This document shows positions 53,550 to 62,030 of a stretch of 64,000 nt of DNA, one piece after another; positions within the stretch are counted from its first letter, which is position 1, and every line of letters starts with the position of its first letter. The position numbers and the translations under genes were made by a program. Origin of the DNA: Amycolatopsis marina (GTDB lineage: Bacteria > Actinomycetota > Actinomycetes > Mycobacteriales > Pseudonocardiaceae); assembly GCF_900111885.1 (NCBI RefSeq), contig NZ_FOKG01000004.1, positions 62,001 through 126,000 of the forward strand, given 5' to 3'. Under the pieces are notes generated by a model, which saw only the letters and a list, made by a program, of their open reading frames with translations, ran no database searches and was not told the DNA's origin.

Positions 53550-54481
53550 AGGCTGTCCCGGTCAGCCCACTCGAGCAGAGTGTCCAGCACGTATGCGGTG
53601 TCGTCGATGCCGTCGTGCAGGTCGCCGAGCTCCGCGAACCGGCCGGGAACCGTCGCGATGGTGCAGTCGCGTGGCTCGACGTCGTCCACCTCCTGCCAGG
53701 TGATGGGGGTGGAAACGGTCGCCTCTGGCACCCCGCGCACGGAGTAGGCGCTGGCGATGGTGTGATCTCTCGCGTTCTGGTTGAAGTCCACGAACACCCG
53801 CGCGGGATCGCGGTCCTTGCGCCACCACGCGGTGGTGACCTCGCTCGGCGCGCGGCGTTCCACCTCCTTGGCGAAGGCGAGCGCCGCCCGCCGAACCTCG
53901 GCGAAACCCCAGCGCGGCTCGATGCGGACGTAGATGTGCAGGCCGTCGCCGCCCGAGGTCTTGGGCCAGCCGACCATCCCCAGCTCGTCGAGCACCTCGT
54001 GGGCGACGTGTGCGACGCGGCGCACGGTGTCGAAGTCGCAGTCCGGCATGGGGTCGAGATCGATGCGCCACTCGTCCGGCCGCTCGGTGTCGGACCTGCG
54101 CGAGTTCCACGGGTGGAACTCCACGGTGGACATCTGCACGGCCCACACCACGCTCGCCGCCTCGGTCACGCACAGTTCGTCGGCATGGCGTTTGTACCGG
54201 GGGAACTCCACCCGCACCGTCTCCACCCAGGACGGAGCACCCTGCGGAATCCGCTTCTGGTGCACCTTCTCCCCCGCGACTCCGGACGGGTACCGGTGCA
54301 TCATGCACGGTCGTTCCCGTAGCGCCCGGACGATGCCGTCACCGACGGCGAGGTAGTACCGAGCGAGGTCGAGCTTCGTCTCGCCGCGAGCCGGGAAGTA
54401 CACCCGATTCGGGTTGGAGATACGCACCGTCCTGGTCCCGACCTCGAGTTCGATCGCGGGATCCTTCGCGTCCTTCGCCAT
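53540..54481 (-). CDS. ligD: Stand-alone LigD polymerase-domain protein (archaeo-eukaryotic primase fold)
   Basis: 313-residue PolDom enzyme for non-homologous end joining, adding nucleotides to broken ends. Catalytic Asp residues are seen in WRIDLDPMPD and VFVDFNQNARD, with the family motifs MHRYPSGV, FHPWNSR and KTSGGDGLHIYV. The ligase and nuclease domains of full LigD are absent, as in many actinobacterial paralogues. No Ku or ligase gene is in the window. The ATG at 54481 is chosen; the open frame to 55558 is not coding in character. Confidence 0.9.
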   Translation of the reverse strand: MAKDAKDPAIELEVGTRTVRISNPNRVYFPARGETKLDLARYYLAVGDGIVRALRERPCMMHRYPSGVAGEKVHQKRIPQGAPSWVETVRVEFPRYKRHADELCVTEAASVVWAVQMSTVEFHPWNSRRSDTERPDEWRIDLDPMPDCDFDTVRRVAHVAHEVLDELGMVGWPKTSGGDGLHIYVRIEPRWGFAEVRRAALAFAKEVERRAPSEVTTAWWRKDRDPARVFVDFNQNARDHTIASAYSVRGVPEATVSTPITWQEVDDVEPRDCTIATVPGRFAELGDLHDGIDDTAYVLDTLLEWADRDSLDT

Positions 54482-54602
54482 GGAAAGAACGTAACCGGAA
54501 TCGGGCGGGCCGGCTCCACGAATTGAGGGAGTGCCAGTCACATAAGAGAATGCGCCCTTGATGTGAGCACCGCTCTCGATCTGGAATTGCTCTCGCAGCC
54601 GC

Positions 54603-55022
54603 TCACGGCCAGCGCCGGAGGGGTTTCTCGGAGGCGAGTTCACCTGACCCCGGCGCCGGAGCCCCGCCGGGCAGTGGAGTGTTCCGGACCTGTGGTGGGA
54701 TCGGCTGCCCGCCGGGTGGGGTGTACGCCCCGTTCGCGTCAGGGATGCGCGGCTGGTGCTCGGCGGGATGACCAGCAAGCGCGTTCTTTTGATCGCGACG
54801 TGGCGGGCGGCGGAGGAGCCCGAACAGACCCAGCAGGCCGGCGAGGCCGAACAGGCCCCACAACCCGTCGTTGTTCTCGCCGGTCCGCTCGATCTCCTGA
54901 GCCTGTGGCGGTGCCGCGTACCCCTCGTCCTGTGGCGCAGGCTGGGCCGCGGCCACCGACGAGAAAGACATCGCGGCACCGATGGTCGCAGCCGCCACCC
55001 ACAGCCGAATCCTTTTCGACAT
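54603..55022 (-). CDS. Small exported protein with WGxxGxxG-type membrane segment
   Basis: 139 residues. A signal peptide (about 1-28, ending SVAAAQP) is followed by a Gln/Pro/Glu spacer, then WGLFGLAGLLGLFGLLRR, the pattern of WGxxGxxG-CTERM proteins. Those usually end soon after the motif; here about 60 Pro/Gly-rich residues follow, so the assignment is partial. It could be anchored and processed at the envelope. The ATG at 55022 has GGCGAG upstream. Confidence 0.65.
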   Translation of the reverse strand: MSKRIRLWVAAATIGAAMSFSSVAAAQPAPQDEGYAAPPQAQEIERTGENNDGLWGLFGLAGLLGLFGLLRRPPRRDQKNALAGHPAEHQPRIPDANGAYTPPGGQPIPPQVRNTPLPGGAPAPGSGELASEKPLRRWP

Positions 55023-55288
55023 CTCGCCAGAGCTCCCAACGTCGAGCACAGCCCCCGAGCCGATCTCCGGGGCGAACCGCCGACATACCCAGTCGCGTGG
55101 CGGATCATCAGGTGATCACTCGAATGTGTGTCCGTTTTCGCCGGTTCGGGTGGCGCCACCACGTCTGGAATACCAGACGTAATCTCCTTGTCCACTCTGG
55201 AACCGCCATCGTCCGCGGGGTGCAATGGGCCAACTCGGTGACCGGCCGACCGGTCACCGCAACCCGGAGTCGGAGGTGTCCACGCGCG

Positions 55289-56614
55289 ATGACGACGACA
55301 GACCCAGAAAGCCCCGCCGTCACCCGCAGACTCGTGCTCGCCACCGTGGGCGGCGCCCTCTTCTTTCTGCTCCCGGTGCGCTGGGACGGGAGCTGGACGG
55401 TCCCGTTCGACGTCGCGGTCAGCACGATCACGGGTGAACTCACCTGGCTCGTCGAGTACTACAGCCTCGCCATCATCCTCGGCGCTCTCGCCCTGACCGT
55501 CGCGGCGTACGGGCCGCTCGGCGCGCGCTGGTCGTTCGTGCGTGGCTTTCGCGCGCACTGGCTGATGATCGTGTTGCGCGTGGCCGGCGCGGTACTTGCG
55601 CTGATGATCGTCACGGGAACTGGCCCGGCCGCTGTGCTCGACCCCTCGGTCGGCGGCCTGATGTACGGCAAGCTGGTCGCCGCGGTCGCGGTGATCGTGC
55701 CGATCGGCGCACTCTTCGTGACGCTGTTCGTCGCGTTCGGTGGACTGGAACTGATCGGCACCCTCGCCCGGCCGGTGATGCGCCCGCTCTTCCGGGTACC
55801 GGGAAGGGCCGCACTCGACGGCCTCGCGTCCTACGTCGGCAGCTACTCCGTCGGGCTCTACGTCACGAACAAGATGTACCTGGAGTCGCGGTACTCCGCC
55901 CGCGAGGCCGTGGTCATCGCCACCTGTTTCTCCACGGTCAGCCTCGGCTTCTTCGCCGTTGTCGCCTCCACCCTGGACCTGCTGCCGTACTTCGGCCTCC
56001 TGGTGCTCGTCGTCTCGCTGCTCACGCTCGTACTCTCGGCCATCCTGTGCCGGGTGCCGCCGCTGTCCCGTATCGCCGACACCTACGTGGGCGAGCCGGT
56101 CCGGGAAGCCGAAGTGCCCGGCCGGCTGTGGCCCGCGGCGGTCCGTGCGGGCCGCAACCGTGCGGCGGTGTCCGACTCGGTACCGCAGGAGGCGAAAAGG
56201 GGCCTGCTCGACGGCTTACGACTGGCCATGACAGTCGTACCCGCGATCCTCACGGTCGGCGTGCTGGCCATCCTCGTCGCGAACCACACTCCGTTGTTCG
56301 AGTGGCTCAGCGCGCCGGTGGAGCCGCTCATCTCGCTCGTCGGGATTCCGGACAGCGAGGTGGTCGCCCAGTCCACCGTGATCGGGATAAGCGAGATGTT
56401 CCTGCCCGCGCTGCTGGCCGTCGACGTCTCGCTGCAGGCGAAGTTCTTCGTGGCGGCCATGTCACTGACGCAGATCTTCTTCTTCAGCGCCACCATCCCG
56501 CTGCTGCTCTCTCTCGAACTACCGGTGCGGTTGTGGCACTGCCTTGTGCTGTTCGTGCTCCGGACGCTGATCAGCATCCCGATTCTCGCGGTCGTCACCC
56601 ATCTGCTGTTCTGA
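55289..56614 (+). CDS. YjiH-family membrane protein (nucleoside-recognition Gate domain)
   Basis: 441-residue membrane protein with about 10-11 helices. Two Gate-type segments are seen (LASYVGSYSVGLYVTNKMYLESRYSAREA and VAQSTVIGISEMFLPALLAVD, quoted in part), each with a polar signature inside a helix pair. YjiH proteins resemble the transmembrane part of nucleoside transporters, but their cargo is unknown. The ATG at 55289 has GTCGGAGG upstream; a far upstream start is rejected because that stretch is antisense to another gene. Confidence 0.85.
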   Translation: MTTTDPESPAVTRRLVLATVGGALFFLLPVRWDGSWTVPFDVAVSTITGELTWLVEYYSLAIILGALALTVAAYGPLGARWSFVRGFRAHWLMIVLRVAGAVLALMIVTGTGPAAVLDPSVGGLMYGKLVAAVAVIVPIGALFVTLFVAFGGLELIGTLARPVMRPLFRVPGRAALDGLASYVGSYSVGLYVTNKMYLESRYSAREAVVIATCFSTVSLGFFAVVASTLDLLPYFGLLVLVVSLLTLVLSAILCRVPPLSRIADTYVGEPVREAEVPGRLWPAAVRAGRNRAAVSDSVPQEAKRGLLDGLRLAMTVVPAILTVGVLAILVANHTPLFEWLSAPVEPLISLVGIPDSEVVAQSTVIGISEMFLPALLAVDVSLQAKFFVAAMSLTQIFFFSATIPLLLSLELPVRLWHCLVLFVLRTLISIPILAVVTHLLF

Positions 56615-56782
56615 CCGAAGTCCTGTTAGGAGGTCCGTGTTGTGCACGAAGGCGCCAATAGCGCTGCGGGCAGTGCCGCGCTACCTACTTTCGACGGGAA
56701 GATTGTATCTCACATTCGGGTACAGAATGGACAGAGAGCGCTAATATCCGGAGGTCAAATCGAGCTAGAGAGCGGACAGATC

Positions 56783-57301
56783 ATGAAGCTTCGTCGTGCC
56801 ACGGCTGTGGCCCTGATGGCCGCATCGGTCACCATCGCACCAGCCGCGCTGGGGGGTGGCGCCCAGGCGCTCGCGGCGTGCCCCGAGGTGGGAAACGTGT
56901 ACTACTCCATCTCGAACGGCGCCAAGAGCTGGCTGAAGACCAACCTCCGTAGCGACTACCTCAGGGGCCCGGGGACGATCACCTACAACAAGACCACCAC
57001 GTCCTCGGTGAACGCGTCGGTCTCGGGCACGACCAGCGCCGAGGCGGGTGTCGTCTTCGCCAAGGCCAGCGTGTCTCTCAGCGTGACCGTTGGTGGAAGC
57101 TACTCCAAGTCCGACTCCTGGTCCTACGCCGCCCACGTGGCCTCGGGACAGACCAAGCGCCTGCAGCAGTACAAGGAAAGCCGCTCCTTCACCGCGAAGA
57201 AGACGCGCATCGTCGCCCCCTGCACCACGCGGACGGACTGGACGCGCAAGTTCAACGCTCCGGTGAAGAGCGCCACCTACAAGTGGCAGCTCACCAGCTG
57301 A
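56783..57301 (+). CDS. Small secreted beta-rich protein, possible pore-forming (aerolysin-like) module
   Basis: 172 residues. The signal peptide spans about 1-30 (MKLRRATAVALMAAS, then ALAA before Cys). The mature protein has two Cys (AACPEV and VAPCTTR) that may bridge its ends. Between them are Ser/Thr/Val strands with alternating polar and apolar residues (SSVNASVSGTTSAEAGVVFA, SVSLSVTVGGSYSKSDSW), the pattern of aerolysin/ETX beta-hairpins; this is only a resemblance. The ATG at 56783 gives the signal peptide; an AGGAGGT at 56628-56634 before GTG 56642 would add 47 odd residues. The upstream DNA is unusually AT-rich. Confidence 0.7.
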   Translation: MKLRRATAVALMAASVTIAPAALGGGAQALAACPEVGNVYYSISNGAKSWLKTNLRSDYLRGPGTITYNKTTTSSVNASVSGTTSAEAGVVFAKASVSLSVTVGGSYSKSDSWSYAAHVASGQTKRLQQYKESRSFTAKKTRIVAPCTTRTDWTRKFNAPVKSATYKWQLTS

Positions 57302-57325
57302 TCTCGCGGTGGCGGTAGCCCCGGC

Positions 57326-57358
57326 ACGGCCTGGCGAACTCGTTCGCCAGGCCGTTTC
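57326..57358 (+). terminator. Intrinsic terminator after the secreted protein gene
   Basis: ACGGCCTGGCGAAC (57326-57339) and GTTCGCCAGGCCGT (57342-57355) pair perfectly over 14 bases, followed by TTTC. It begins 25 bases past the stop codon. Confidence 0.85.
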
Positions 57359-57442
57359 TGTGAGCCAGGAAACGCGACGGGGGTCGTGTCGAACACGGCG
57401 ATCGGGGGTACCGCCCAGGTATCGGCGAACCGAAGGAGGACC

Positions 57443-57664
57443 ATGAGCGAGCAGCGCGGTCGTGACGAGGGTCAGGTGTCCCCGACCCCGGAGAAGGATC
57501 CCGGCGACTGGGTCACCGGGGACGAGCCGATGACCGGACCGCAACGGTCGTATCTGCACACCCTGGCACAGGAGGCAGGTGTCGAGGTGCCGGACGGACT
57601 GTCCAAGGTCGAGGCGTCCCAGTGGATCGACCGGTTGCAGGAACAGACCGGCCGGGGCGACTGA
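57443..57664 (+). CDS. DUF3072 protein
   Basis: 73-residue cytosolic protein. It matches the DUF3072 pattern: WVTGDEPMTGPQRSYLHTLAQEAG, then VEASQWIDRLQEQTGRG, a short helix-rich unit related to SAP-like helices. Function unknown, and common in actinobacteria. A strong AAGGAGGA precedes the ATG at 57443. Confidence 0.85.
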   Translation: MSEQRGRDEGQVSPTPEKDPGDWVTGDEPMTGPQRSYLHTLAQEAGVEVPDGLSKVEASQWIDRLQEQTGRGD

Positions 57665-57675
57665 CCGCGGGCCAC

Positions 57676-58152
57676 TCACCCGCGCAGCGGCACGAACCTG
57701 CCCGTCTTGATCGCATCCAGCACGGGCAGGGTGTCGAACCTGCGCACGTTCTCATCGCGCATGAAGAGCCGGTCCGACACCTCCCTGCACTCCCCGAGAT
57801 CACGGGTGACCAGGATGACCAGGTAGTCCCACTCCCCGGCCAGGTCGTAGCACTGCTGCACCCGTGGTTCGGCGAGCATGCGTTTTCTGAAGGACGCGTG
57901 ATGTTCCGCGGACTCCCGGTCCAGCGTCACCAGGACGGCCGCGAGCGCCGTACTTCCGGCCCTGCCCGGATCGATCACCGCGACCTGCCGCGTCAGGAGT
58001 CCCGCGGCGCGGTACCTGGTGAGTCTGCGCTGCACCGCGCTGGGCGAAAGGCCCACCTCGGCGCCGAGATCGTGCAACGGGCGGCCGGCGTCCTGTTGAA
58101 CCAGATCCAGGAGATGCCGGTCGATCGCGTCGAGAACGAGTGGTTGTTGCAC
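57676..58152 (-). CDS. Lrp/AsnC-family transcriptional regulator
   Basis: 158 residues. The helix-turn-helix is LDAIDRHLLDLVQQDAGRPLH with DLGAEVGLSPSAVQRRLTRYRAAG; the RAM effector domain follows (AAVLVTLDRES, VQQCYDLAGEWDYLVILVTRD). These octameric regulators sense amino acids. The GTG at 58152 is preceded by an imperfect operator. Divergent from a threonine-dehydratase-like gene, which it most likely controls. Confidence 0.87.
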   Translation of the reverse strand: MQQPLVLDAIDRHLLDLVQQDAGRPLHDLGAEVGLSPSAVQRRLTRYRAAGLLTRQVAVIDPGRAGSTALAAVLVTLDRESAEHHASFRKRMLAEPRVQQCYDLAGEWDYLVILVTRDLGECREVSDRLFMRDENVRRFDTLPVLDAIKTGRFVPLRG

Positions 58153-58154
58153 GC

Positions 58155-58184
58155 AATAATCTTGCGCGATCGCGGGAAAATATT
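58155..58184. promoter_or_regulatory. Lrp-type imperfect dyad between divergent genes
   Basis: A 15/15 dyad with 10 matching pairs around the perfect core CGCGATCGCG (58165-58174) and AT-rich ends (AATAAT, AATATT). Lrp-family sites often look like this. It directly precedes the regulator start. Confidence 0.5.
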
Positions 58185-58251
58185 CAATCGTGACCACCGA
58201 TGGCCGTCCTAACGTGGGGTTCGTCGGCATCCGCCCTGAAGAGGAGTTTCC

Positions 58252-59217
58252 GTGCGAACCATGTCCCATCGCGACGACGAAGCCGTCGCCGAACTGTCGC
58301 TCACCCGCATCGCGAAGGCACACAGCGTGATCGATCCGGTGTTCCGGGACACCCCGCAGTTCGTGGACGAGCAACTGTGCGCGGAGCTGGGCAGGCGAGT
58401 ACTGGTGAAGGTCGAGACGCTCAACCCGCTGCGCAGCTTCAAGGGACGCGGGGCGCAGGTGCTGGCACAGCGTTTCGCGGGAGGCACCACCCTCGTTTGC
58501 GAGTCCACCGGCAACTTCGGGCAGGCAGTGGGCTATGCGGCACTCCGCAGGGGTCTGCACGCGCACGTGTTCATGACCGCAGGGGGAAACCCGGCCAAGA
58601 TCGCCCGGATGCGGGGCTTCGGCGTGCGCGTGCACGAGACGTCGGGTGACGCACGGGAGGCCGCCGTGGCTTTCGCGGCCGAACGGGCCGACCGGGTGTT
58701 CGTGGAGGACGGCGACGATCCGGCGATCGCCGAAGGCGCGGGCACGATCGGCGTCGAACTGCTCGCGTCGGGCCCTGTCGACACTGTGGTGGTGCCCGTC
58801 GGAGACGGCAGCCTGATCACCGGCATCGCCCGCTGGATCAAGGACCGCTCCCCCGGCACCCGAGTCGTCGGTGTCTGTGCCGCGGGGGCGACGAGCGTCG
58901 CGGAGAGCTGGCGGACCGGGGAGGTGGTGAGCAGGCGGCCGGACACGATCGCCGAGGGGATCCGGATCGAGCGGCCCGTGCCGTCTTCGCTGGCCCGCAT
59001 GCGGGGTTTGGTCGACGACATCGTCCTGGTCGACGACTCGGCGATGCTGACCGCGATCCACACCGCCGCGGTCACGCTGGGCATCGTGCTGGAACCCTCG
59101 GGTGCCGCGGGGCTTGCCGCGATCGCCGGGCATGACCTGCCGGGTGATCTCGTCGCGACAATCCTCACCGGGTCGAATCTCGACCCTTCCCTGTTCGGGA
59201 CGGTCTTTCCGCGCTGA
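58252..59217 (+). CDS. Threonine/serine dehydratase-like PLP enzyme
   Basis: 321-residue fold-type II PLP enzyme, predicted to deaminate Thr or Ser to a 2-oxo acid. The Schiff-base Lys is K64 in LRSFKGRGA, substrate loop ESTGNFGQAVGYAA, phosphate loop VPVGDGSLITGIA, and Ser in LEPSGAAGLAA near the C-terminus. There is no ACT domain, so it resembles catabolic rather than biosynthetic enzymes. GTG 58252 has GAGGAG upstream. Regulated by the divergent Lrp protein by inference. Confidence 0.87.
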   Translation: MRTMSHRDDEAVAELSLTRIAKAHSVIDPVFRDTPQFVDEQLCAELGRRVLVKVETLNPLRSFKGRGAQVLAQRFAGGTTLVCESTGNFGQAVGYAALRRGLHAHVFMTAGGNPAKIARMRGFGVRVHETSGDAREAAVAFAAERADRVFVEDGDDPAIAEGAGTIGVELLASGPVDTVVVPVGDGSLITGIARWIKDRSPGTRVVGVCAAGATSVAESWRTGEVVSRRPDTIAEGIRIERPVPSSLARMRGLVDDIVLVDDSAMLTAIHTAAVTLGIVLEPSGAAGLAAIAGHDLPGDLVATILTGSNLDPSLFGTVFPR

Positions 59218-59276
59218 GCGTGCCCCTGCCCGGGGGAGACTCCGACGGCGTCGGGGTGGTGGGCCACAATGACGCG

Positions 59277-59624
59277 GTGACCACTTTGCTGGACGTGAGT
59301 ACCCCCGCCACCCGTTTCCGGCTCGTCGCCGTCGCCGAGGCGATCTCCTGGGCAGGCCTGTTGACCGGCATGTTCTTCAAGTACGTCGTGGTGCACAACG
59401 AGATCGGCGTCAAGATCTTCGGGCCGATCCACGGCGCGGTCTTCGTCGCCTACATCGCGATCGCGCTCTGGGTGACCCGGCCACTGGGATGGAGCAAACG
59501 CACGATGGTGATCGGGCTTCTCGCCAGTATCCCGCCGTTCGGCTCCGTGTGGTTCGAGCGCTGGGCGGCACGGCGTGGCGCCATGGGTGAGCTCTCCACC
59601 GGACAGGGCGAGCCGAAGGGGTGA
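59277..59624 (+). CDS. DUF3817 membrane protein
   Basis: 115 residues with three predicted helices and the DUF3817 pattern FRLVAVAEAISWAGLLTGMFFKY, GPIHGAVFVAYIAIA and ASIPPFGSVWFERW. Function unknown. GTG 59277 is seven bases downstream of CACAAT, a leaderless arrangement; an ATG-less frame extends to 59220. Confidence 0.82.
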   Translation: MTTLLDVSTPATRFRLVAVAEAISWAGLLTGMFFKYVVVHNEIGVKIFGPIHGAVFVAYIAIALWVTRPLGWSKRTMVIGLLASIPPFGSVWFERWAARRGAMGELSTGQGEPKG

Positions 59625-59673
59625 AGCGGTGGGCCGCATGTCCGGCCCACCGCCGCATCACCCCTGCCGCGAC

Positions 59674-62005
59674 TCAGGTGAGCACAGCGGGCTGCTGTGT
59701 CCTGCCGTCGGCGGGTGCCGCCGCGCCGGTGACCGTGCTCCGGAACGCACGCAACCGCAGGCTGTTGCTCACCACGAAGACCGAGCTGAAGGCCATCGCG
59801 GCCCCCGCGAGCATCGGGTTGAGCAGACCGGCCGCAGCCAGTGGCAGGGCCGCCACGTTGTAGGCAAACGCCCAGAACAGGTTTCCCTTGATCGTGCGCA
59901 GTGTCCTCCGCGACAGCCGGATGGCGTCGACGGCCGCCCGCAGATCACCCCGGACCAGCGTGAGGTCCCCTGCCTCGATGGCCACATCGGTGCCGGTTCC
60001 CATGGCGAGGCCCAGGTCGGCCTGCGCCAGTGCCGCCGCGTCGTTCACCCCGTCGCCGACCATGGCCACCACGTGACCTTCGGCCTGCAACCTGGCGACA
60101 ACGTCGACCTTGTCCCTCGGCAGCACCTCGGCGATCACGGCACCGTCTCCCTCGATCCCCACCTCGGCGGCTACCGAGCGGGCGACGGCGTCGTTGTCGC
60201 CGGTGAGCAGCACCGGGGTCAGCCCGAGGCCACGTAGCTGGGAGATCGCCTCGGCCGACGTCGGCTTGACGGTGTCGGCGATCACGAGAATCGCCTTCGC
60301 CCGCCCGTCCCAGCCGACGGCGATCGCCGTGCTGCCCTGCCGTTCGGCGGCGGCCTTGGCCTCGGCCAGTTCGTCCGGCAGGTGCACGCTCCACTGCTCC
60401 AGCAGCGCGGTCCTGCCCGCGATCACCGCGTGACCGTCGACCACTCCCTGCACCCCGAGGCCCTCGGTGCTGGTGAAGTCCTCGACGTCACCCAGCTCAC
60501 CGACCCGGTCCCGCGCCCCTCTGGCGATGGCGCGGGCCACTGGATGCTCCGAGGCGTTCTCCAGCGCTCCGGCGAGGCGCAGCACCTCGTCGGACTCGAC
60601 GCCGGGAACGGTCAGCACGTCCACGAGGGCCATCTGCCCCGTCGTGATGGTGCCGGTCTTGTCGAGCACGATCGTGTCCACCCTGCGAGTGGATTCGAGC
60701 ACCTCCGGCCCCTTGATCAGGATGCCCAGCTGGGCACCCCGCCCGGTGCCGACAAGCAGCGCGGTCGGCGTGGCCAAACCGAGCGCGCAAGGGCAGGCGA
60801 TGATCAACACGGCCACGGCGGCGGTGAACGCCGCCGACACCGGGCTGCCCGCACCGAGCCAGAAGGCCAGCGTCCCGACGGCCAGTGCGATCACGATGGG
60901 CACGAACACCGCGGACACCCGGTCCGCCAGGCGTTGCACGGCGGCCTTGCCCGTCTGCGCCTCCTCGACGAGGGTGGCCGGCCATCTGCGCGAGTTGCGT
61001 GTCGGAGCCGATCCGGGTGGCACGCACGACCAGCCGCCCGCCAGCGTTGACCGTGGCGCCCACGACGTCGTCACCCGGGCCGACCTCGACCGGTACCGAC
61101 TCGCCCGTGAGCATGCTGGCGTCGACCGCGGAGTTGCCCTCTTCGATCACCCCGTCGGTCGCGATCTTCTCCCCTGGCCGGACGACGAACCGGTCGCCGA
61201 CCGCCAGCGCACTGGTGGGAATCCGCTCTTCACGACCCTCGCGGAGCACGGCGACGTCCTTGGCGCCGAGTTCGAGCAGTGCCCGCAGGGCCGCTCCGGC
61301 CCTGCGCTTCGACCGCGCCTCGAAGTACCGTCCCGCCAGGATGAAGGTGGTGACGCCGGCTGCCACCTCGAGGTAGATGTTCGCGTCCCCGCTCATCCGC
61401 TCGATGGTGAACTCGAACGGATGCGTCATTCCGGGGACTCCCGCGCTGCCGAACAGCAGCGCGTACAGCGACCAGAGGAACGCGGCCGTCGTACCCATCG
61501 ACACCAGCGTGTCCATGGTGGCGGCACCGTGCCGCAGGTTCGCCAGCGCTGCCTTGTGGAACGGCCACGCTCCCCACACCAGCACCGGCGCGGCCAGCGT
61601 GAGTGAGATCCACTGCCAGTAGGTGAACTGCAGCGCGGGCACCATGGCCATCGCGATCACGGGTACCGACAGCACGGTGGCGACGATCAACCGCTGCCGC
61701 AGGGGCCCGGTGGCGTCCTCCCGCTCGGCGACCGACTCGCCGTCCGGCTCCTCCCGCCGCGGAGCGGGCAGCGCCGCGGAGTAGCCCGCCGCCTCGACCG
61801 CTTCGATCAGCACACCCGGGTCGAGTTCGGCAGGACCGGTGACCTTGGCCTTCTCGGTGGCGTAGTTGACCGTGGCGCTGACCCCGTCGAGCTTGTTCAG
61901 CTTGCGCTCGATGCGCATCGCGCACGAGGCGCAGGTCATGCCGTCGATCGTGAGTTCGAAGTCCCGCCCCGCTACCTGCTGGGTGTCGCGCACGTTGGCG
62001 CTCAT
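59674..62005 (-). pseudogene. copA: Copper-translocating P1B-type ATPase with an internal frameshift
   Basis: The two halves of a CopA ATPase lie in different frames. From 62005 (AAGGAGC before ATG) the first frame has an HMA domain (GMTCASC), the membrane helices and the actuator motif TGES, then loses sense after TQLAQMA near 60977. The second frame continues at once with [17 protein letters not shown], helix 6 with CPC, the phosphorylation motif DKTGT and GDGVNDAA, to 59674. Removing one C from a CCC run (60972-60974) would restore a protein of about 777 residues, the normal length. It is the last gene of the csoR operon. It may be a real mutation, a sequencing error, or recoding. Confidence 0.85.
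60972..60979 (-). other. Frameshift site in copA
   Basis: On the minus strand the reading GCC GGC CAC C CTC GTC GAG GAG contains one extra base relative to the family. The CCC run is the simplest place. No slippery heptamer or obvious downstream pseudoknot was noticed. Confidence 0.7.
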
Positions 62006-62030
62006 CGTGGCGCTCCTTCCGTCTCGCGCT

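Noticed and set aside
54563..55288. N-terminal extension of the YjiH gene
   Set aside because: Overlaps the opposite-strand exported protein and looks Arg/Ser-rich; the ATG at 55289 has a good ribosome site.
54482..55558. N-terminal extension of the LigD polymerase gene
   Set aside because: Covers the end of another gene and part of YjiH antisense; the family starts near the ATG at 54481.
58153..59133. N-terminal extension of the Lrp gene
   Set aside because: Antisense to the threonine dehydratase; Lrp proteins begin directly before the helix-turn-helix.
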